Assembly (NCBI GenBank): GCA_963674835.2
Contig: CAXXKC010000001.1
Span: 372,001 to 436,000, forward strand
Direction: 5' to 3'
Source: G963674835 sp963674835
GTDB lineage: Bacteria; Planctomycetota; Planctomycetia; Pirellulales; Thermoguttaceae
DNA length: 64,000 bases
Part shown: positions 32,813-41,741 of the stretch, piece by piece
Numbering within the stretch: the stretch's first letter is position 1
Layout: each line of letters starts with the position of its first letter
The notes under the pieces: generated by a model
Database searches by the model: none
What the model was told of the DNA's origin: nothing
The model's input: only the letters and a program-made list of their open reading frames with translations
Made by a program: the position numbers and the translations under genes

Positions 32813-35230
32813 ATGGCTCGATCGCGGGTCTGGACGTTGTTGGCTTGCTGGGCATTGGGTTCGCTTGTGTTTTGCGTGGCGAGCGAGGCGGCGCCGGCGT
32901 CGGGCTATCGCGTTGGGCCGATGTTGGAGAAGTTTCTCGAAGGGCCGATGGCCGGTGTCGAGGAGATCGTCTTTTCGGTGCGTGTGCCGGGGCACGACCA
33001 TTGGTACGTAACGTTCGGGAACTATGCCGACTTCTCGGATCCTCCCAGCAGGCTAGCGTTTAAGAAGCAGGACGGGGTTCTGTGGGGCTACGGCGAGGGC
33101 GGGCGGCTGTGCCGGATGAACCTGCGCAGCGGCGAGTTGAAGGTTCTGCTGGACGATCCGGCCGGCGGCGTGCGCGATCCGCAGGTGCATTACGACGGGA
33201 AAAAGATTCTGTTCTCGTACCGCAAGGGCGGGCAGCATGTGTTTCATCTGTACGAGATCAACGTGGACGGCACGGGGCTGAAGCAGTTGACCGACGGGCC
33301 GGACGACGACATCGAGCCGACGTATTGCCCTGACGGCGGGATCATCTTCTGTTCGTCGCGGTGCCGGCGATTCGTGAACTGCTGGTACACTCGGGTGGCG
33401 ACGGTTTACCGGTGCGATGGCGACGGAAAGAACGTGCGGATGCTCTCGAGCAACAACGACCACGACAATACACCGTGGATGCTGCCCGACGGCCGAGTGC
33501 TATACATGCGATGGGAATACGTGGACCGGAGCCAAGTGCACTTTCACCATCTGTGGACGATGAACCCGGACGGCACGGGGCAGATGGTGTATTTCGGCAA
33601 CATGACGGGCGGTGTGGCGATGCTGGACGCGAAGCCGATTGCGGGGACGGGGAAGGTGGTGGCGTCGTTTTCGCCGGGACATGGGCGGCCGGAGCACATG
33701 GGGTTCGTGACTGTGGTCGATCCGAGCCTAGGCCCGGACAAGGAGGAGGCGGCGCGGCGCGTGAGCGAGCGGCCGGACTGGCGGGATCCTTATGGATTCA
33801 GCGAGACGTGTTTTCTCGCGGCGCAGCGCGAGGGGGTTTTTTTGATGGACGGCAGCGGGAAGAGCGAGTTGGTGTACGCTCTGCCCGAGGCGGACCGGCG
33901 GATGGAATGCCACGAGCCGCAGCCGCTGAGGGCGCGGTCGCGCGAGACGGTGATTGCTCCGCGAGTGGACCTTGGGGCGCCGACGGCGAGGTTGGTGCTG
34001 GAGGACGTCTATCAGGGCCGCAACATGGCGGGAGTTGAGCGTGGTTCGATCAAGAAGTTGCTGGTGCTTCAGCAGTTGCCCAAGCCGGTGAATTTTTCGG
34101 GCGGAATGGAGCCGCTGACGATCGGCGGTTCGTTCACGCTGGCGGAGATCGTGGGGACGGTGCCGGTGGAGAGCGACGGATCGGCGTACATGGAACTGCC
34201 GGCGCTGCGGTCGCTGTTCTTCGTGGCGCTGGACAAGAACGACGTATCGGTGAAGCGGATGCACAGCTTCCTGGTGCTTCAGCCGGGCGAGACGACGAGT
34301 TGCGTGGGCTGCCACGAGCAGCGGGTGCGTACGCCGTTGAGCGGCGCGGCAGACCTGATGGCAATGCGGCGGCGGCCGAGTGCGGTGGCGCCGATCGCGG
34401 GCGTGCCGACCGTGTTGGACTTTCCGCGGGACGTGCAGCCGATTCTGGATCGGCATTGCGTGGAGTGCCACAGCGCGGACCGGTACGAAGGGAAAGTGGA
34501 CCTAAGCGGCGACAGAACGGCGATGTACACGATGAGCTACCTGGCGATGCAGACGCGGGGGCTGGTCGTGGACGGGCGGAATGAGCCGTTTGGCAACCGG
34601 GCGCCGTACAGCTACGGGAGCGCGGCGAGCCGGCTGATGCAGTTGGTGGACGGCAGCCACCACGAGGCGAAGCTGTCGGATCTGGAGCGGGCGACGATTC
34701 GGCTGTGGATCGACACGAGCGCCACGTATCCGGGGACGTACGCGTCGTTGGCCAGCGGGATGGTCGGCGTGGGGCTGCCGAACGAGGCGATTCGGCAGCG
34801 GTGCGGTCGATGCCACGTTGAGGAGGTGGAAGTGGGGGGAAAGAAGGAAGTCCGAGCGGTGCGATTGAATCCGGTGCGAGGGTTTCCGGGCCGGCTGGCC
34901 AACCTTTCGCATCCGGAAAAATCGTTCCTGCTGCGGGCGCCGCTGGCCAAGGAGGCGGGAGGATTGGCGCTGTGCGGGGAGGCGGTTTTCCAGAACACGG
35001 ACGATCCGGTGTACAAGGAGATCCTCGCGGGGATCGAGGGAGCTCGGCACCAGTTGGCGGAAATCAAGCGTTTTGACATGCCGGGATTTCGGCCGAACGA
35101 GCATTACATTCGCGAGATGCAGCGATTCGGCTTTCTGCCGAAAGATCTCAAGGCGAGCGATCCGATCGACGTTTATGCGACGGACCGGGCGTATTGGGAT
35201 TCGTTTCGCTATGGGCCGACTGGCCACTAG
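32813..35230 (+). CDS. HzsA-related triheme cytochrome with propeller domain
   Basis: An 805-residue exported protein from ATG 32813 (AAGGAG 10 nt upstream), signal peptide to about residue 27. Residues 30-330 form a PD40/WD40-like propeller (VHYDGKKILFSYRKGGQHVF, CSSRCRRFVNCWYTR). A middle domain of hydrazine-synthase-alpha type follows (GGSFTLAEIVGTVPVESDGS, RMHSFLVLQPGETTSCVGCHE). Three CxxCH haem sites occur: C497-C500-H501, C549-C552-H553 and C664-C667-H668. In anammox bacteria this family forms part of hydrazine synthase. Here the other subunits are absent, and such relatives are common in non-anammox planctomycetes, so hydrazine synthesis should not be assumed. It is probably a periplasmic redox or sensor protein. 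Confidence 0.85.
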   Translation: MARSRVWTLLACWALGSLVFCVASEAAPASGYRVGPMLEKFLEGPMAGVEEIVFSVRVPGHDHWYVTFGNYADFSDPPSRLAFKKQDGVLWGYGEGGRLCRMNLRSGELKVLLDDPAGGVRDPQVHYDGKKILFSYRKGGQHVFHLYEINVDGTGLKQLTDGPDDDIEPTYCPDGGIIFCSSRCRRFVNCWYTRVATVYRCDGDGKNVRMLSSNNDHDNTPWMLPDGRVLYMRWEYVDRSQVHFHHLWTMNPDGTGQMVYFGNMTGGVAMLDAKPIAGTGKVVASFSPGHGRPEHMGFVTVVDPSLGPDKEEAARRVSERPDWRDPYGFSETCFLAAQREGVFLMDGSGKSELVYALPEADRRMECHEPQPLRARSRETVIAPRVDLGAPTARLVLEDVYQGRNMAGVERGSIKKLLVLQQLPKPVNFSGGMEPLTIGGSFTLAEIVGTVPVESDGSAYMELPALRSLFFVALDKNDVSVKRMHSFLVLQPGETTSCVGCHEQRVRTPLSGAADLMAMRRRPSAVAPIAGVPTVLDFPRDVQPILDRHCVECHSADRYEGKVDLSGDRTAMYTMSYLAMQTRGLVVDGRNEPFGNRAPYSYGSAASRLMQLVDGSHHEAKLSDLERATIRLWIDTSATYPGTYASLASGMVGVGLPNEAIRQRCGRCHVEEVEVGGKKEVRAVRLNPVRGFPGRLANLSHPEKSFLLRAPLAKEAGGLALCGEAVFQNTDDPVYKEILAGIEGARHQLAEIKRFDMPGFRPNEHYIREMQRFGFLPKDLKASDPIDVYATDRAYWDSFRYGPTGH

Positions 35231-35231
35231 T

Positions 35232-35330
35232 GCTCTGTCATAGTTGAAAACACGGGTCGAGTCGTCGGTAACCCATTGGCACTGCTGGACAGGCCAGCCG
35301 TGGCACCCCAAGATCAAGGGTTGACAGAGC
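35232..35330. repeat. Inverted-repeat-bounded block containing family F copy 1
   Basis: GCTCTGTCA (35232-35240) and TGACAGAGC (35322-35330) bound a 99-bp block that starts one base after the HzsA-related stop codon. Inside, the segment 35276-35309 (GGCACTGCTGGACAGGCCAG and on) matches a second copy at 45852-45885. Confidence 0.6.
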
Positions 35331-35612
35331 GCAAGAGCCCCTGGCACGAAGTATTTGCCGGTACCGTCTTGGAGTGGATCGCACGAAACCCTGCGGGCTT
35401 CGTGCTTCCTCGACTTGAGGGAGCCGGCATGAACTTGATGGGCGAAGTGCCAGTGAAACGCCACGGGCACGGGAACCATGGCATTTGCTGGGCAGCGCTG
35501 GTAAGATACCCCTTTTGGGATTTGCCGCCAAGGGTGCGTGACGTGCGTTGAACTCGTTTGCTGGAACCCTGTCTCTCGTTTGGGCGGGAGGCGTACACAT
35601 GGGAGGTACTGC
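35331..35612. other. Intergenic stretch before the MFS gene, no clear feature
   Basis: About 280 bp without a convincing gene. Short open frames exist on both strands but have no start signals. It may be remnant DNA of a decayed element next to the inverted-repeat block. Confidence 0.4.
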
Positions 35613-36890
35613 ATGTCGGATGCGAAAGTGATGAATCGTTGGCTGGTGGTGCTCGGTGCCATCCTCATTCAGCTCTGCCTGGGTGCGATTTATGCGTGGA
35701 GCGTGTTCACGCCGAGCTTGACGAAGGAGCCTTACAACTTCACCGCCACGCAGACGCAGTGGATTTTTGGAGTTGGGTTGGCATCGTTCGCGCTGGTGAT
35801 GATTCTGGCCGGCCGCATGCAGGCGAAGTTCCCGCCGCGCAACATCGCGGCGTTGGGCGGGATCGTACTGGGGTTGGGGTACATCGGTGCGCGGTTCGTG
35901 GGAACGAGTTTCGTGGGGCACTTGGTCAGCATCGGCTTGGTGGGCGGGGCCGGGATCGGGTTGGCCTATGTGGTGCCGATTGCCGTTGGCGTGAAGTGGT
36001 TTCCGGACAAGAAGGGAATGTTGACCGGGCTGGCCGTGGCTGGGTTCGGTTTTGGCGCGCTGATCTGGGTGAAGCTGGCGGGCGCTTGGGGGCACTTGAT
36101 CGACCAGATGGGCGTGGCGAACGTCTTTCTGGCGTACGGGGTTGCCTTTGCCGTGGTCGTGCTGATCGGCTCGATCTGGATGGTCAATCCGCCGGAGGGC
36201 TACAAGCCGGCCGGATGGAATCCACCGCAGGCCTCGACGGGCGCACCGGCGACGGGGGCTCTGAACCTTGCGAGTGGCGAGATGCTAGCCACGCCGCAAT
36301 TCTTCGCGCTGTGGGCGATGTTCATCGCAGGCGCCATGGCGGGGCTGATGGTGATCGGCTGCATTGCGTTGTTCGCGATCGATGCGTTGAAGAGCGCTGG
36401 GCTGTCGGAGGCCCTTGCGAAAGACGCGTCGGGTACGGCGATGGGCGTGTTCTTCGCGTTGGCCAACGGGCTGGGGCGCATTGGCTGGGGCATGTTCAGC
36501 GACAAGCTGGGCCGGAAGGCGAGCTTGTTCCTCATGCTTCTGTGTCAGGGAATCGTGTTGTTGGCGTTCTACCGGATGGGTTTCAACGTGTGGCTGCTGT
36601 ACCTGGGAGCCGCGATCATCGGCTTCAACTTCGGCGGCAACTTCGCGCTGTTTCCGGCTGCGACGGCCGACTTCTTCGGCAACAAGAACGTCGGATTGAA
36701 CTACGGCTGGGTCTTCACGGCGTACGGCGTCGGCGGGATTATCGGGCCGGTGTTGGGAGGCTGGTTCAAGGAATCGGTCAAGCCGGGCGATCCGAGCGGG
36801 TTTGTGACGCCTTTTGTGATCGCCGGGGTGGCGTGCCTGGTTGCGGCCGTGTTGGCGCTGTTGCTGAAGCCGCCGGCGGCCGCGCGGTAG
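35613..36890 (+). CDS. OFA-family MFS transporter (oxalate/formate antiporter type)
   Basis: A 425-residue inner-membrane protein from ATG 35613 (GGGAGG 6-7 nt upstream; earlier in-frame starts lie in the repeat-derived spacer). Twelve transmembrane helices can be traced. The first ends QLCLGAIYAWSVFTPSLTKE, the OFA signature, followed by TQTQWIFGVGLASFALVM and GGAGIGLAYVVPIAVGVKWFP. Loop 8-9 has RIGWGMFSDKLGRK, the MFS motif. The family exchanges oxalate and formate or takes up other monocarboxylates such as lactate, so the substrate is a small carboxylate (inference). The next gene is a URO-D-type methyltransferase behind its own promoter. Confidence 0.9.
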   Translation: MSDAKVMNRWLVVLGAILIQLCLGAIYAWSVFTPSLTKEPYNFTATQTQWIFGVGLASFALVMILAGRMQAKFPPRNIAALGGIVLGLGYIGARFVGTSFVGHLVSIGLVGGAGIGLAYVVPIAVGVKWFPDKKGMLTGLAVAGFGFGALIWVKLAGAWGHLIDQMGVANVFLAYGVAFAVVVLIGSIWMVNPPEGYKPAGWNPPQASTGAPATGALNLASGEMLATPQFFALWAMFIAGAMAGLMVIGCIALFAIDALKSAGLSEALAKDASGTAMGVFFALANGLGRIGWGMFSDKLGRKASLFLMLLCQGIVLLAFYRMGFNVWLLYLGAAIIGFNFGGNFALFPAATADFFGNKNVGLNYGWVFTAYGVGGIIGPVLGGWFKESVKPGDPSGFVTPFVIAGVACLVAAVLALLLKPPAAAR

Positions 36891-36918
36891 GGCCTGAGCC
36901 GGGCCGACGAGTGGACCA

Positions 36919-36947
36919 TTCTCAGAGATCGGGCGTGTGACTATAAT
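36919..36947 (+). promoter_or_regulatory. Candidate promoter of the URO-D-type gene
   Basis: TTCTCA (36919-36924), 17 bp, perfect TATAAT (36942-36947). The leader to the start codon would be about 120 nt. Confidence 0.5.
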
Positions 36948-37075
36948 CGCCTGGAGTTGGGGGGCGCTGCGCGCATCGAGAGGGGGTGGCATTGGGTTCG
37001 GTCGTGCAGAAGGCGGGGCAAGCCGCGGTTGGGAGGGCCGCTTCGGAGGTTGCATGGATATGAAGGAGCGGAGTG

Positions 37076-38197
37076 ATGATGAGCTGTCGAGATCGGGTGC
37101 GGGCGGCGATACGGTTCGAGCGGCCGGACGAGTTGCCGTGTGACGAGTCGTTTTGGGAGGGAACGATCAACGCGTGGCGGCGGCAGGGGATGCCAGCGGA
37201 GGTTGCGCCGGAAGACTATTTTGGGTTGGACACGTGCTCGATGTCGCTGGATGCGTCGCCACGGTTTCCGCAGAAGCTGCTGGAGCGGACAGACGGCTAC
37301 GTGATCTTTGAGGACCGCTTTGGTTATACGGCGAAGCGGTTGGAGGACCAGTCGTCGACGATTCACTTTCTGAAGCATCCGAACAACGGCCGGGAAGACT
37401 GGGAGAAGATCAAGCCGCGGTTCGTGCTGTCGGACGATCCGGGTGAGCCTGCGCGAATCGACGAGGCGAGTTACTTCATGCACTTCGATCCGTATCCGAG
37501 TTGGTCGGAGGCGGTGGAGAAGTATGGGCGGCTGTACGCGACGGGGCGGTACATGCTGTTTTTGGCGTACGGTCCGTGGGAGCAGATGTGGCGGCTGCGG
37601 GGCATGGAGGACTTGCTCGTCGACGTGGCGGGAGATCCGGACTGGATCGCGGAGATGGCGGCGACGTACCAGGAACTGGTGCTAGCAATCCTGGGGCGTT
37701 GTTTCGAGCTGGGGATGAAGCCGGACGGGTTCTTCCTGGTCGAGGATCTGGGGAGCAACAAGGCGACGCTGATGTCGCCGGCGACGTGGCGTCGGCTGCT
37801 GAAGCCGCACGTGGCGCGATTGGGGGCATTCTTGCAGGAGCACGGCGTCGATTTCTGGATGCATTCGTGCGGTAACGTGCGGGCGTTGGTCGACGACCTG
37901 GTGGAGTGCGGCCTGAACGTGCTGGACCCACTCCAAGTGGCCGCCGGATTCGAGGCAGAGGACGTGCGGCAGCGGTATGGGCGGCGGCTGGCGTTGCATG
38001 GGAACATCAGCGTTGCGGGATTGCTGGGGTCGCGCGAAACGCTGCAGGCGGAGCTTCAGCGGAAGATCCCGCTGGCGCGAGAGGGGGGGTACATCTTTCA
38101 TTCGGACCACTCGGTGCCGCCGCAGGTGAGTTTGGCGCAGTACGAGTGGGCGCTGGAGACGGCGCGATCGATCTTTCGTGAGTCGCCTGGCGCGTGA
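37076..38197 (+). CDS. URO-D/MtaA-type methyltransferase-like protein
   Basis: A 373-residue cytoplasmic protein. AAGGAG lies 7 nt before ATG 37076, the first of two ATG codons (a GTG at 37073 is also in frame). It opens SCRDRVRAAIRFERPDELPC, the start of uroporphyrinogen decarboxylase-superfamily proteins. FWMHSCGNVRALVDDLVECG and LDPLQ near residue 260-285 are the HxCG block used for zinc in MtaA/CmuA-type corrinoid methyltransferases. HGNISVAGLL and FHSDHSVPPQVS are further family blocks. Haem HemE features are lacking, so methyl transfer to or from a corrinoid is likelier than decarboxylation. No corrinoid gene is adjacent; one lies at 59 kb. Confidence 0.8.
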   Translation: MMSCRDRVRAAIRFERPDELPCDESFWEGTINAWRRQGMPAEVAPEDYFGLDTCSMSLDASPRFPQKLLERTDGYVIFEDRFGYTAKRLEDQSSTIHFLKHPNNGREDWEKIKPRFVLSDDPGEPARIDEASYFMHFDPYPSWSEAVEKYGRLYATGRYMLFLAYGPWEQMWRLRGMEDLLVDVAGDPDWIAEMAATYQELVLAILGRCFELGMKPDGFFLVEDLGSNKATLMSPATWRRLLKPHVARLGAFLQEHGVDFWMHSCGNVRALVDDLVECGLNVLDPLQVAAGFEAEDVRQRYGRRLALHGNISVAGLLGSRETLQAELQRKIPLAREGGYIFHSDHSVPPQVSLAQYEWALETARSIFRESPGA

Positions 38198-38281
38198 GGT
38201 TGTGAGGAGAACGATGAGCCAGGAAGGCCGTGAAGTGAGAGGATAGTCGCGGTTGTTGGGGATTGCCGAGGAGTTGGTGCG

Positions 38282-40234
38282 ATGAGTTTCGGAAAGGCGA
38301 GCCGACGGGCGTTTCTTCGAGCCATGGGAGCAGGAGCTGGGGCGCTGGCGAGTGCGCGGTGGTTGCCGACGGCGCGTGCGGCGGATGCGGAGACGGTTGC
38401 GCCGGCGCAGTTATCGGAGCATCTGTACGTGTATCCGGGGCCGATCAACGTGGGGATCGTGCGCGACGGCGATCGGGCGCTGTTGATCGATTGTGGTGAC
38501 GGGCGGGTGGCAGACGCGCTGAAGACGCTCGGCGTGAAGTCGGTTGCGGAGGTCGTGTTTACGCACCATCATCGCGACCAGGCGTGCGGTGCGAGCCGTC
38601 TGGCGGATGCGGGGGCGGCGATCGTTGTGCCGGCATCGGAGAAGGCGTGGTTCGACGACGTGGCGAAGTTCTGGGACAGCCCGAAGAGTCGCTGGGAGGC
38701 GTATAACTTTCATCCGCATCGGCTGATGCTCGGGGAACCGGTTCGAGTGGATCGGACGATCGAGGATGGACAGGAGTTTGCGTGGGGGCCGGCGAAGATC
38801 CGCGCGGTGGCCACGCCCGGGCATACGGATGGGTCGTTGAGCTATCTGGTGGAAGTGGACGGGCGGCGCGTGGGATTCTGCGGGGACGTGATCTGCGGCG
38901 ACGGGCAGGTGTGGGATGTGTACAGCATGCAGAAGGGATTTCGCTGGCCGGGCGGCGGGATCGGCGACTACCACGGATTTCTGGGCGCACGGGGCGAGCT
39001 GGTCGAGAGCTTGACGCGGTTGCGGGCGGCGGAGCCGGCGGTGCTGGTGCCGTCGCACGGGGACGTTGTGCTCGATCCGGCGAAGGCCATCGAGACGCTG
39101 ACGGCGCGGCTGGCTGAGTGCCACGATGCCTATGCGGCCATTTCGGCACTGCGACATTACTTTCCGAAGGCGTTTGCCGAATACGAGGGGCGCACCGACC
39201 ACATGGCGATTCGCCCCGGGCACGCGCCGCCGGACTGTCTGCGCCATTGCGGGACGTCGTGGATTCTCGTGTCGAAGGACGGGGCGGCGCTGGTGATGGA
39301 CTGCGGGAGCAGGAAGGTCATCGAGCAGGTGCAGAAGTGGCAGAAGAAGGGGGAGATCGGCAGCGTCGAGGGGCTTTGGGTGACGCATTATCACAACGAT
39401 CACACGGCGGGCATCGGCGAGTTTCAGAAGACGTTTGACTGCCCGACGATCACGGACCGCTCGGTGGCCGAGGTGATCACCAACCCGATGGGCTGGTGGC
39501 TTCCGTGCCTGACCCGCGGCGCGGTGCGCGTGGAACGTGCGACCACTCACGGCGAAAGCTGGCAGTGGCACGAATTCAAACTGACAGCGTTCTTCCTGCC
39601 CGGCCAAACGCTGTATCACTCGGGGCTGTTGGCAGAGGCGGGGGATCTGCGGATGCTGTTCGTGGGCGATTCGTTCACGCCGGGCGGGATCGACGACTAC
39701 TGCGCACAGAATCGCAACTGGTTGGGACGATCGGTCGGGTTCGATCGGTGCCTGGAACTGATCGAGGAGCTGCGGCCGACGCACATCTTCAATTGCCATG
39801 TGGACAAGGCGTTTGATTTCACGCCGGAGCAGTGCCGGTTTATGCGGGAGAACCTGGCGCGGCGCGAGGAGCTGTTCGGGCGGCTGTTTCCGTGGGACCA
39901 CGCGAATTATGGGATGGACGCTTCGTGGGTGCGAGCGTTTCCGTACGAGATGGAGGGGAAGGCGGGGCAGCCGGTGGAGTTCGATGTGGTGTTTACGAAC
40001 CACTCGAAGAAGACACAGGCGGCGGAGTGCCGAGCGATCGCGCCGGGGCGGTGGCGTTGCGGGCCGAGCGCGTGGAGCCGGGGCGAGATCGGCTCGAAGG
40101 AGGAGGGGACGCTGGGGGTGAAGCTGACGATTCCGCCGAAGGTGGGGCCGGGTCGCTACATCGTGCCGATCGACGTGCGCTACGGATCGCGGGAGCTGCC
40201 GCAGTTTACCGAGGCGGTGGTCGTGGTCGGTTAG
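38282..40234 (+). CDS. Tat-exported protein with two metallo-beta-lactamase domains
   Basis: A 650-residue protein from ATG 38282. A twin-arginine signal (SRRAFLRAMGAGAGAL) exports it folded. Domain 1 (about 45-290) has THHHRDQ with H95, H97, D99, then PGHTDGSLSY, GFCGDVICGD and PSHGD. Its last metal-site histidine is replaced by Q100. Domain 2 (about 310-540) has the full THYHNDHTAG (H369, H371, D373, H374), FVGDSFTPGGIDDY and FNCHVDKAF. A C-terminal beta domain of about 100 residues follows. The family covers hydrolases and oxidoreductases; the substrate is unknown. It follows the URO-D gene by 84 bp on the same strand. One active and one modified site suggests division of labour (inference). 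Confidence 0.85.
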   Translation: MSFGKASRRAFLRAMGAGAGALASARWLPTARAADAETVAPAQLSEHLYVYPGPINVGIVRDGDRALLIDCGDGRVADALKTLGVKSVAEVVFTHHHRDQACGASRLADAGAAIVVPASEKAWFDDVAKFWDSPKSRWEAYNFHPHRLMLGEPVRVDRTIEDGQEFAWGPAKIRAVATPGHTDGSLSYLVEVDGRRVGFCGDVICGDGQVWDVYSMQKGFRWPGGGIGDYHGFLGARGELVESLTRLRAAEPAVLVPSHGDVVLDPAKAIETLTARLAECHDAYAAISALRHYFPKAFAEYEGRTDHMAIRPGHAPPDCLRHCGTSWILVSKDGAALVMDCGSRKVIEQVQKWQKKGEIGSVEGLWVTHYHNDHTAGIGEFQKTFDCPTITDRSVAEVITNPMGWWLPCLTRGAVRVERATTHGESWQWHEFKLTAFFLPGQTLYHSGLLAEAGDLRMLFVGDSFTPGGIDDYCAQNRNWLGRSVGFDRCLELIEELRPTHIFNCHVDKAFDFTPEQCRFMRENLARREELFGRLFPWDHANYGMDASWVRAFPYEMEGKAGQPVEFDVVFTNHSKKTQAAECRAIAPGRWRCGPSAWSRGEIGSKEEGTLGVKLTIPPKVGPGRYIVPIDVRYGSRELPQFTEAVVVVG

Positions 40235-40247
40235 GGCGCAGTCTGCT

Positions 40248-40274
40248 GGTGGGGCTCGCTGCGCTCGGCCCACC
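40248..40274. repeat. Repeat family E copy 1
   Basis: GGTGGGGCTCGCTGCGCTCG then GCCCACC; GGTGGGGC and GCCCACC pair around the GCTCGCTGCGCTCGG core. A second copy lies at 55813. Confidence 0.7.
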
Positions 40275-40297
40275 TTACGAGTACGTGTTGGCGTTTG

Positions 40298-40324
40298 TTG
40301 CAGCGAGAGGCGTGCGAGTATACA
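40298..40324 (+). promoter_or_regulatory. Weak candidate promoter of the ceramidase-like gene
   Basis: TATACA (40319-40324) lies 37 bp before the start codon, with TTGCAG (40298-40303) upstream. The 15-bp spacing is short, so this is tentative. Confidence 0.25.
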
Positions 40325-40360
40325 GTGGGGAGGGGACCTTGCTGTAAAGGAGATGATCGC

Positions 40361-41737
40361 ATGCGCTGGACGATTGTTTTGATGGCGGCGTGGGCTGTGT
40401 TGGCCTTTTTGCCGGGAGCGGTTGCGGACGACGGTGGTTTGGAGATTGCCACGTTCGAGGCCGATGTGACTCCGCCGCTCGGCGCGGTGCTTTGTCACGC
40501 TTCGGTGCAGCCGGCGAAGGAGATCGTCGATCCGCTGACGGCGCGGGGGATCGTGTTGTTTGCGGGCGGGAAGCCGATCGTGCTGTGCGCGGTGGATTGG
40601 GTGACCATCGAAAACGCATCGCACGACGCGTGGCGAGAGGTGCTGGCGGAGGCGGTGGGCACGACGCCGGCACGCGTTGCGGTGCACACGGTCCACCAGC
40701 ACGACACGCCGGGGCCCGACGATTCGACGGAGGAGTTGCTGGCGAAGCATGGGCTGAGCGGAGGCATGTGCGACGTCGAGTGGCCGCGGGAGGCAATGCG
40801 ACGGGTGGCGGAGGCGGCTCGCGAGGCGTCGAAGCATCGCGTGCGGGTGACGCACCTTGGGATGGGCAAGGGGAAGGTGGAGAAGGTGGCCTCGAATCGG
40901 CGCATCTTGGGGCCGGACGGCAAGTGCGTGATGAAGCGATTGAGCAGTTGCCGAGACGAGAAGGTGCGCGCACAGCCGGAGGGGATCATCGATCCGTACG
41001 TGCGGCTGTTGACTTTCTTTGACGGCGATCGGCCGTTGGCGTGTTTGAGCTATTACGCGACGCACCCACAGAGTCATTATGGGAAGGGCGGCGTGAGCTG
41101 GGATTTTGTGGGGATGGCCCGTCAGCAGCGCGAGAAGGCGATTGCCGGGGCGGCGCAGATTCATTTCAACGGGGCAGGGGGCGACATTGCGGCGGGGAAG
41201 TATAACGACGGGTCGCCTGAGAATCGCCCGGTTTTGGCTGCTCGGCTGGCGGCGGGAATGAAGGCCGCGTGGGAGGATACGAAGAAGGTGCCCGTGTCAG
41301 CCAAGGACGTGGGTTGGAAGGTCGTGCCGGTGTCGCTACCGGTGCGGGATACGATCGATGAAGCGGAGTTGGGGAAGGTGTTGGAAGACACGAAGGCGCC
41401 GCGGCGGGAGCGGTTGTGGGCCGGCCGGGAATTGGCGTGGCTGGGTCGAATGCGCTCGGGTCATAAGATCGATCTGGCGGCGCTGAGCATCGGGCCGGCG
41501 ATGATTCTGCATATGCCGGGCGAGCTGTGCATCGAGTATCAGTTGGCCGCGCAGGGGATGGCACCCGATCGATTCGTCTGCATGGCAGCGTACGGCGACG
41601 ACGGTCCGGGTTATACTCCAATGAAGATCGCTTACAGCCAGGGCGGGTATGAGACGACGCGGGTCTCGCGCGTAGCGCCCGAGGTGGAGGATGTTCTGAT
41701 GGGCGGGATGCGCCGCCTGTTGGGCAAAGGCGAGTGA
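40361..41737 (+). CDS. Exported neutral/alkaline ceramidase-like hydrolase
   Basis: A 458-residue protein from ATG 40361 (AAAGGAG 8 nt upstream), signal peptide MRWTIVLMAAWAVLAFLPGAVA. The mature domain starts IATFEADVTPPLG, typical of the neutral/alkaline non-lysosomal ceramidase N-terminal family. VAVHTVHQHDTPGP supplies likely zinc histidines, and NGAGGDIAAGKYND matches the family's NGxxGDI block. CIEYQLAAQ and MAAYGDDGPGYTPM near the C terminus are also typical. True ceramidases have a longer C-terminal region. Planctomycetes carry many such short relatives, so the substrate may be another amide or ester (inference). It converges with the membrane-protein gene with only 4 bp between stops. 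Confidence 0.82.
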   Translation: MRWTIVLMAAWAVLAFLPGAVADDGGLEIATFEADVTPPLGAVLCHASVQPAKEIVDPLTARGIVLFAGGKPIVLCAVDWVTIENASHDAWREVLAEAVGTTPARVAVHTVHQHDTPGPDDSTEELLAKHGLSGGMCDVEWPREAMRRVAEAAREASKHRVRVTHLGMGKGKVEKVASNRRILGPDGKCVMKRLSSCRDEKVRAQPEGIIDPYVRLLTFFDGDRPLACLSYYATHPQSHYGKGGVSWDFVGMARQQREKAIAGAAQIHFNGAGGDIAAGKYNDGSPENRPVLAARLAAGMKAAWEDTKKVPVSAKDVGWKVVPVSLPVRDTIDEAELGKVLEDTKAPRRERLWAGRELAWLGRMRSGHKIDLAALSIGPAMILHMPGELCIEYQLAAQGMAPDRFVCMAAYGDDGPGYTPMKIAYSQGGYETTRVSRVAPEVEDVLMGGMRRLLGKGE

Positions 41738-41741
41738 GCGA

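Noticed and set aside
32813..35230. Hydrazine synthesis (anammox) in this organism
   Set aside because: Only one HzsA-related gene is present, and such relatives occur widely in non-anammox planctomycetes; no supporting genes are in the window.
38411..41164. 917-codon minus-strand frame across the MBL and ceramidase-like genes
   Set aside because: It is an Arg/His/Pro-rich antisense frame. Both plus-strand genes have signals, ribosome sites and family motifs.
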